Origin: Scytalidium lignicola
Lineage: Eukaryota > Ascomycota > Leotiomycetes
NCBI GenBank assembly: GCA_002812745.2
Contig: NCSJ02000015.1
Span: forward strand, 124,001 to 188,000
Length of the DNA: 64,000 nt
Reading direction: 5' to 3'
This document shows positions 57,713-64,000 of the stretch, piece by piece. Both the position numbers and the translations under genes were made by a program. The notes under the pieces were generated by a model. The model was not told the DNA's origin. It ran no database searches and was given only the letters and a program-made list of their open reading frames with translations. Numbering within the stretch: position 1 is the first letter of the stretch; every line of letters begins with the position of its first letter.

Positions 57713-58217
57713 CTACTTAACCACCGGAAAAACAACTCCCCATTGTCTTTCCAGTAACTCCTTTAATGGTTGACGTGATTCTATCTCTTCGAAACTCATT
57801 GCCCAGTAAGAATTTGCTATAAGTATCCCCATATCAAGATACCCATTTCAAGTCGGCTAAGCTCCTTTGAGCCATTCTTGAATAGTTGCATCGATTATCT
57901 TCCAAGTCAATTTGTCGTGGCTAATAGTGCCTGCAGCTTCCGCATCTGCTCGTACAGTATCCATAAATTGTGAAGATGTCGAGTAATCAATCGTTCGAGT
58001 AAAACCTAGCCTTATTTGTCATTCAAGCTTCATCCGTATCGTGCGTTGTCTCATATCTTCCAAAATCCTTCTCCATCTGTCCAGGTAGAGCGCTCTATCC
58101 TATTGCTCTTAGAGCAATAGCATATGCAATGACCTTCAACCTAGGTTACTCGTCAAGAGTTTCAACCTATAGGTGAGTTATTTCCAACAGATCCAGATGA
58201 CAGCTCGCATCCAATAC
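57713..58217 (-). pseudogene. Decayed gene with several stops and one frame shift, family unknown
   Basis: Protein-like reading on the minus strand in two frames. Upstream part: HLDLLEITHL-stop-VETLDE-stop-PRLKVIAYAIALRAIG-stop-SALPGQMEKDFGRYETTHDTDEA-stop. Downstream part: LGFTRTIDYSTSSQ, DTVRADAEAAGTISHDKLTW and IIDATIQEWLKGA-stop-PT-stop-NGYLDMGILIANSYWAMSFEE, to VVFPVVK and the terminal TAG at 57713. Stops are mostly TAG/TGA at places where Gln or Trp would fit, as after C-to-T or G-to-A changes. I do not recognise the family. It follows the cyclin-L-like gene on the same strand. Confidence 0.5.
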
Positions 58218-58245
58218 CATGAATCTCATAACCATAACCCCATCG

Positions 58246-59248
58246 CTATTCACTCCGCGCCAACTTCTGATCCATAATCCTCATCATCTCATCCTCCTCA
58301 TCCTCCACCTTCGCCGCACTCCCATTGAGGCCCCTTCGATCACACTCAGCCTTAATATCACCTAACTTCAACATCCCCTTATCCCCCCCAAATACCCTTC
58401 AACTTCCCAGCAAGACCCTCCAAGCTCCTCATCCCAACAACTAAAAAGCCCAATTCTTCCCTCTCGGTATCAAACACCTCCCACCATTCGCAATCCGGCA
58501 ACTTACACCCCACATCCCTTGCCGCAAGATATATAGCCGCGGTAGCAAGAGCGTAAGGCTGGTGCGTGAGATATAACATCTGAGGGCTTAATAATGCCGT
58601 ATTAAGGTACTCTATCGTCCGGCGCGCGACTTTGGGCCCTTGCTTTCCTCCAGCGCCGAACACGTTGAGGGCTTGTAGATAGGTGATGGCGAGCGGATGC
58701 GGTAGCGCCACGTGTGTGTTGAAACCAATTGCGTTCAAGATATGACCTTCTACAACGAGAATGCGATTGCGGAAGGTGATGTAGGTGGATTCTGAGAGGT
58801 AGTAGGTTGTTGGATCAGGGGTTTGCTGCTTGGGATCGAAGGTTGGGCGGAGAGCGGAATTGGGGGAGGTGAGGTAGGCGTAGACATTTGTTACACTGCG
58901 GAGGGAACGGGGGGAGGCGGATATTTTTGCTGTTAGGTATATTGCAGCTGCAGACACGTCCTGGAAGGAGAATTTTATGAGCATCTATGAATTTAATGGC
59001 AGAGGACTAAAAATAATACTTACGCTGAACTCATGTTTGAGTAAGTCTTCTATCAGCCAATATCTGAAGAGGATAACGTTGGCCTGGACGATCACATCTT
59101 GAGGTAATCGAAGCAGGATACCTGCAGCTTGTGTAAGACGCGCTGTGTAGAAGCGGATGCTCTCTTGGAGGTCAATTGGTAATGCGCTGGACTGAGAGCT
59201 CTTGTATATTTGGTCAGGGGTTGCTAGAGGGTTGGATATGTGAGACAT
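58246..59248 (-). CDS. Cyclin-L-like protein, +1 frame break in a G7 run
   Basis: Cyclin of the transcription and splicing class (partners of CDK11-like kinases in the family). Exons 59248-59024 and 58960-58246, joined by a 63-bp intron (GTAAGT...CCTTCCAG). N-terminus NPLATPDQIYKSSQSS; cyclin box IRFYTARLTQAAGILLRLPQDVIVQANVILFRYW, then DVSAAAIYLTAKISASPRSLRSVTNVYAYL, TFRNRILVVEGHILNAIGFNTHV and YLTHQPYALATAAIYLAARDVGCKLP. As given, the frame stops at 58379 just after a 7-G run (58383-58389). With six Gs it reads on through IWGDKGMLKLGDIKAECDRR and an acidic Glu/Asp tail to a TAG at 58246; 312 residues. The restored length is an exact multiple of three. Confidence 0.85.
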
Positions 59249-59529
59249 TTTCCAATTAGTTTGCAGGGACAGCTCTTTTCCCTTTTGAAGCCTGATGGTT
59301 GAAGGTTGCAAAGCTTTCGGCGTGTTGTGTCGGCTATCGGTTTGTAGCTTTGTCTCTAGAGCTTCGACACCCAATCACAAGCTACTGGCGTCGCAAGGCT
59401 GACATTCAGCCTTCATACCGTAGAAGTATAAACATCTTATCATTACTCAAAATAACCATGGCTTCAAAGCTATCAAGTCCTAAAAAAGCATAACCATAAT
59501 TATATATATGTATATAAAATAAAGAGACA

Positions 59530-62052
59530 TCAAGAAATAATAAAGCTTCCAGAAACTCCTTGGAACGCAGTAATCGTCCCAGAAATACTCTTAGCATCAC
59601 CATAATACCGAATCCGATACGTTCCAGGCTGCACATCACTCTCCGTCTCCCATGTAATAACAACATTACTTGTTCCCAGAATCGTGTTGACCCGAGTCCA
59701 CGTGTACACGAGGCTCCAATCCCAATCACTCCTCACTTGCGTCCACGTACTGCCAGTTAGCATCTCGACTGCAGTAAACGTGCCTTCGAGTCGGAGATTA
59801 TTCCGCGGGTTTGCACCAACGAAGGTCACATTTACAACATCTCCCGGTGCATAGCTGGCATTTGGAGGTGTGACTACATCACCAAAACTTTGGAAGATGG
59901 GTGCAGCATCGAAGATAACAGGAGTAATAAAACTGAGGGAGCTATTAGAGTAATTAGGTGGTAGAGGACCTGTAGGTGGTTGAGTTGTTGAATCTGCCGC
60001 TAAGTATTTGATACTTTGAGTGGATACGTAAATATATCCTTCCAGTTCATGAGGGCCGTACAAAGTGGATGCTCCTTCATACCGTTGGACTCCGTATTCT
60101 TCTTCTGTTGCCAGATAGTGTGCATATGTATTGGCTGGCCCTCCAAGAACCACATAAGGTTCGACATCAGTTATTGTATTGCTGATTGCAGCAGATTTGA
60201 TAGCGTCCCTCCATCGGCGACCAGACATCGTCGTAGCTTCACTAGGGCTAATGATAATGATAAACTGTCCTACTCGAAGAAGCTGCATATCGACAATATT
60301 AGGTGACCAATCGTAGGGTTCTGACATCTGTCCCACATCTAGGAGGATTGGTTTGGGCTGTTGACATGCCACCTGATTAGGAGTTGGAGTCTTAAGCAAG
60401 CCACTAACAACATTCCACAGAGGATTTGCGTCGTTTGATCCAGGGTCGTTCTGAGTAAAGTCGAATGCCCCAGGACCATCAGTGGTACCAGCTGCAAAGG
60501 AGTATCCCAGAGCGGCAGCACAAGTTGTCACGAGTGTTCCATTTGCAAGTGGGAAGGTTAAATTCCTCATATCTTGGAAGGTATGGAAGGATTTGACACT
60601 TGTTCCAGTAACAGGAGTTGAGAGCGAGTCAAACGAGTCCTGAAGAATTATTAAATCAGTGATCTTGGTATAACTGAGGGGGAGGGTGAATATACGGCAC
60701 TCTCTTCACGAAAATCTGGGGAAAGAGGGAGACGAGAGAACTTGACTTACATATAACGACTTCGCCCCAGCATACTGCCTCCTTCCAATTTCATAACAAC
60801 TCGAGACGCCCAAATCCAACTTCTGGAACTCTGGTCCCCGTCCATGACAAGTTTCGGATATCCCCGCACACGTACTATTCTCTAAAGTACACATCTGTCC
60901 CGACCCATCATCACACCAGGCACCGAGCACATTAGGTGAAGTATCACCAACATTCGCCTGTGAGAAGCCTGCTACAAATCCCGGGGCGGCGGATGTATCG
61001 TTGGCCACGGCATTTTCGAAGAGATAGGCCGCCACGCCTTTGTTGTCGCCTGTCACGTGGGTGTTGTTCTCCAGCATTGAGGTGCCGTGGACAGCATACC
61101 AGGTCAATACACCGATATTTAGACCGTCTGATGCACGCTGGAAACGGAGCATCGAGAGAGTTTTGTCCACATCGTACTCGTATTTAGCTCGTTCTTCAGC
61201 AGGGTTGGCGAGATAAGCATATGGACTGCGACTGATATTTGCATCTGTAATGTTAACCTCCCCGTAACTGAGGTAACCTGTTGTCAGGGACTCGTGTGCT
61301 CTTTGGATCGATAGTACAGCTCCAGTGACGATTGCCTGGTAACTCTCCTGATCAAACCCCAGACTTGTAACCTGCGGCAACAAGTAATTGACCCAAGCTC
61401 CAGGACCAGAATGTTGATGCGTCCCCGTGACGGCGACGTTCTGTTGTCCATAGACAGCATACTCAGATCCCAAAGCAGCAAGTCCTTGAAGAATGCCATA
61501 TCGAACCGCTGTGTCCCCTGATTGGGTATCGAGAACGAGGTAGACGAAACGGTCTGACGGATTGTTCTTGTCCCCAATTATGAAGGCGCGAGAGTAGATC
61601 CTCTGTCGAAGACCCGTTCCAACTTGGCTCAAGCTAGCATAGCCCATGAAGTTTAGTTCTACCACCGGTCTAGATGCGACTTTGTCAGTCTGTATTGCAG
61701 CAGCAGCAGAATAACATTTTCAACATGATTATCGTACGAACCCAGTGATATCTGCCTTTCCAACACCTAAGAGATACTGATCGCCATTAGCTCTAGCTTC
61801 ATGTGCACGCAACCACTCCGCGCCCGTATCATCCTTATCAATATCGTCAAGTACATTCTCTAACGGTGGACGTCCTGTCCACGCCACTACAGCTCCAAGG
61901 ACAAGAAGCACAGCCGTTAGACCAAACAGCGAGAGACAAATGGCCCGATAGAGTTTGTTCAACTTGAATCCATGGCCACGATCGCGCCCCTGCACAATGA
62001 CCTCTACCTCGTCTTCCTCCTTCGCAAGCGGTGCATACTGGGACCCAGACAT
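59530..62052 (-). CDS. Neutral/alkaline ceramidase
   Basis: Hydrolyses ceramide to sphingosine and fatty acid. Exons 62052-61742, 61669-60751 and 60639-59530 give 779 residues. A cytosolic tail and a type II membrane anchor (AICLSLFGLTAVLLVLGAVVAW) precede the lumenal or extracellular enzyme: LLGVGKADITG|PVVELNFMGYAS, RQRIYSRAFI, TGTHQHSGPGAWVNY (His of the zinc site), SQANVGDTSPN (Ser of the catalytic motif), GYSFAAGTTDGPGAFDFTQ, and VLGGPANTYAHYLATEEEYGVQRYEGAST. A C-terminal immunoglobulin-like domain ends SGSFIIS. The start at 62052 follows an upstream open stretch that also carries an ATG (62199), so a longer N-terminus is possible. Confidence 0.93.
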
Positions 62053-63829
62053 ATCGGATACGACAAAAAGAACGATAGACCGAGGACGAGCGACTAGAAA
62101 ATGCTCAATAAGAAAAAGAGGGGAGAAACCAAACAATGCTAGGTAGTCTAGGGGGCTTCTAATTATATACAACTTTACAAACCCCCCATCCAAGTCCAAC
62201 GGTCATAAGAGCTAAGTTGGGATAGAAAGAGGTAAATAATATAAATGAAATGGCCTCAAACCCAAGCAAGTCATCCATCCATCCATCCTTCTTCTCCGGG
62301 TCTAAGACCAGCGGGAAGCAAGCAAGCAAGCACATGCTGCGGAGCGATGGACCATCCGGACACTATTTCACCCCCCTCTTCTCATCCTTTCTAGATCGCA
62401 GGGGGAGGAGAAGTAGACCGCATGATCCGCCGCTTGCGATTCGACGATGCGATGTTCGCGAAGCCTTCTCCTTCCTTGCTCGGCGCAAGAAGGAAAGAAA
62501 GCTGCAGGGTACAGTACAGTGCAGTGCAGGAAGAGTCAAGCCTTCAATGCAAAGCCAACCATTTGCCAGGAACGAGAGAGAGAAAGGCCAGGCAAGATTG
62601 ATTGATTGATTAATTGATTAATTGAAGTACAGAGGGGTTAATCATTGGCGGCATGTGGTTTGTATGGTTCGGTGATCGATTCCTCTTTCGCACCCCGTCA
62701 GCCGACGCAAAAGCAAGAACCAGCCCAGCCTGGTCGAATGACAACGTGTGCCTGCCCTGTTGCTGCTGCTAGCTACCTCGCTGCCCTATACGGAAGTATA
62801 TACAGTACAGTAAGGGGGAAACGGAGGCGGAACTGCCTTTTCCGGCAGTTTCTATGCTTTTATGCTCACTGTTCTGTTATTACAAGTACCGTAATACCAT
62901 ACAAAGTACAGTAGTGAGTACAGTAATACCTGCTCCCGGTACTTTCGTAATAATGAGCGTGGTAAGATGCAGCCCCTTTTCCTCTCATCGTTGCATAGCT
63001 AGGAGAGAAATCGGACGAGCAACGTTACCGACATGAGATGAAAATGGATGGGGATGGTGGTGGACATGACTTTGTAGACAATAATACAGTAATGTGTGAC
63101 GTCGGTGGTTGGCAGTTGGTAAAGTAAAGAGGGGGAGTACAGCAATCACACCCTACTCTAATGGCTCTAATGGCCCGTTCCTCCATCCCCCTCATTTTAA
63201 GCTTTCTCCACAGTGCGCCTATCAGGTGGATCAGCAGCCCCCTCTGCGCCTAACAGCACTTTCTAGTTGGGTGCAAGTACCGGTCCAGAAAACAACGGCA
63301 ATGCTTATATTATGCAAAGTACTAATGTATTATTACTACTGTATATTAACTCCCGGAGTACATCCTCGTTTTGCTTTAGTCTGGCCCGTGAGATTATGCT
63401 GGTGCATATGACAAAATGTGACAAAATATACATAAAATTGAGTTCCGTGGTTTGTTATTAGCAATACTTATGCACGCAATCATTGCTTCCGATGCAGGGA
63501 AAGAAAATCACCTTCCATAACAGTTGTGAGAGCAATGCAAGAGAAATATTTACTGGTCATATCGGTCATATTTGAAAACGCAATCAGAGATGCGCCATGC
63601 AAGTCTTCAGAACTATGCTATGCTGTCTCCACATACTCATATCCCGGTCTAGGAAGTCGAAATGCAAAAAATCCCCGCATACGCCCTGCTACAGGAAAAC
63701 GCCTGCCCATGATATTCGTTGAAACATCCATAACCAATACCCAAGAAGAAAAGAAGAAAAAGGGATGCTCCTGTCTACAGCAATTCCCAAATCCAAAACA
63801 AGCTAAACAAAAAAAAAAACTCCACAACC
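62053..63829. other. 1.8-kb intergenic stretch with short tandem repeats, no gene seen
   Basis: Ceramidase 5' flank. Short tandem repeats: (CATC)n at 62269-62287, (AAGC)n at 62315-62331 and (ATTG/ATTA)n at 62597-62624. TACAGTA motifs cluster at 62509-62522, 62801-62813 and 62905-62926. ORFs here have no family features. Confidence 0.5.
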
Positions 63830-64000
63830 CTAAAATTTCTCCATCAAGTTCATCCGAACTGTCCACATCCTAGCCCGCTTTCCGAAAATATACATCGGTA
63901 TCGTCGCCGTGAGGAGGATCAACTGAATAACGCCTAGCCAGATAAACACCGTTCGACTCCCGTCCGCCTGCAACCAGCTATTGAAGAACAAACTAAACAC
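63830..64000 (-). CDS. C-terminal end of an MFS transporter, cut by the right edge
   Basis: A 56-codon open frame enters from the right edge and stops at TAG 63830-63832. It reads NSWLQADGSRTVFIWLG, a hydrophobic helix (VIQLILLTATIPMYIFG) and the basic ending KRARMWT, as in fungal MFS multidrug or metabolite exporters. No start is within the window. The substrate cannot be told. Confidence 0.7.
   Translation of the reverse strand: MFSLFFNSWLQADGSRTVFIWLGVIQLILLTATIPMYIFGKRARMWTVRMNLMEKF

Noticed and set aside
60590..60640. Apparent frame break at the start of ceramidase exon 3
   Set aside because: On recounting the bases the splice at 60640/60639 keeps the frame through VTGTSVKSFHTF; the gene is intact.
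1..64000. CRISPR arrays, operons, rRNA genes or prophage
   Set aside because: None seen; the window is eukaryotic nuclear DNA with spliced genes. No 5S-like sequence was recognised.

Overview
This is nuclear DNA of a filamentous ascomycete (Pezizomycotina). The genes are interrupted by short introns of about 47-150 bp with GTRAGT donors and CTAAC-type branch points. Families typical of these fungi are present: a Zn2Cys6 regulator, a HET-domain NLR, a fungal rhodopsin-like membrane protein, squalene epoxidase and a TRF-like telobox protein. Protein flavour resembles Leotiomycetes, but that is inference. Nearly all genes are multi-exon, so I rebuilt exon structures from splice signals, reading phase and family knowledge; several pieces (small exons, a secreted protein, decayed genes, a right-edge transporter) lie outside any long ATG-started reading frame.

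Layout. 1-4.1 kb: a Zn2Cys6 regulator (minus, cut by the left edge) divergent from an MFS sugar transporter, with three CGG triplets in the shared promoter. 5.0-10.5 kb: a HET-NB-ARC-TPR protein head-to-head with an RBR-type E3 ligase. 10.5-15.3 kb: a gene-poor stretch with a decayed ORF, a small secreted-protein gene with a frame break, a perfect 18-bp inverted repeat and a tRNA-Gly(GCC). 15.3-32.3 kb: housekeeping genes (ArfGAP with a GC-AG intron, two-RRM protein, TAH18, TRF-like telobox protein, GDT1, ERG1, ETF-beta). 32.5-47.7 kb: rhodopsin-like membrane protein, Acinus-like SAP protein, PSY2, ALG5, ARP9 and a Cys-rich membrane protein. 48.7-57.2 kb: an orphan Tc1-type helix-turn-helix ORF, a protein kinase, a DUF7730-like protein, NSE1 and BRE2. 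57.7-64 kb: a decayed gene, a cyclin-L-like gene, a neutral ceramidase and the C-terminus of an MFS transporter at the right edge.

Functional themes. Several genes serve chromatin and genome maintenance (TRF-like protein, PSY2, ARP9, NSE1, BRE2, Acinus-like) and several serve lipid or membrane metabolism (ERG1, ceramidase, ALG5, GDT1, ArfGAP). They are interleaved rather than arranged as one pathway cluster. The accessory parts are the NLR/RBR pair, the gene-poor 10.5-15 kb stretch and the decayed loci.

Sequence quality matters here. Eight of the eleven single N calls sit at the end of A or T homopolymers. PSY2 (8-T run), the cyclin-L gene (7-G run) and the NLR (inserted N) each carry a +1 frame break whose removal restores a full-length family member, so these are more likely assembly errors than real lesions.
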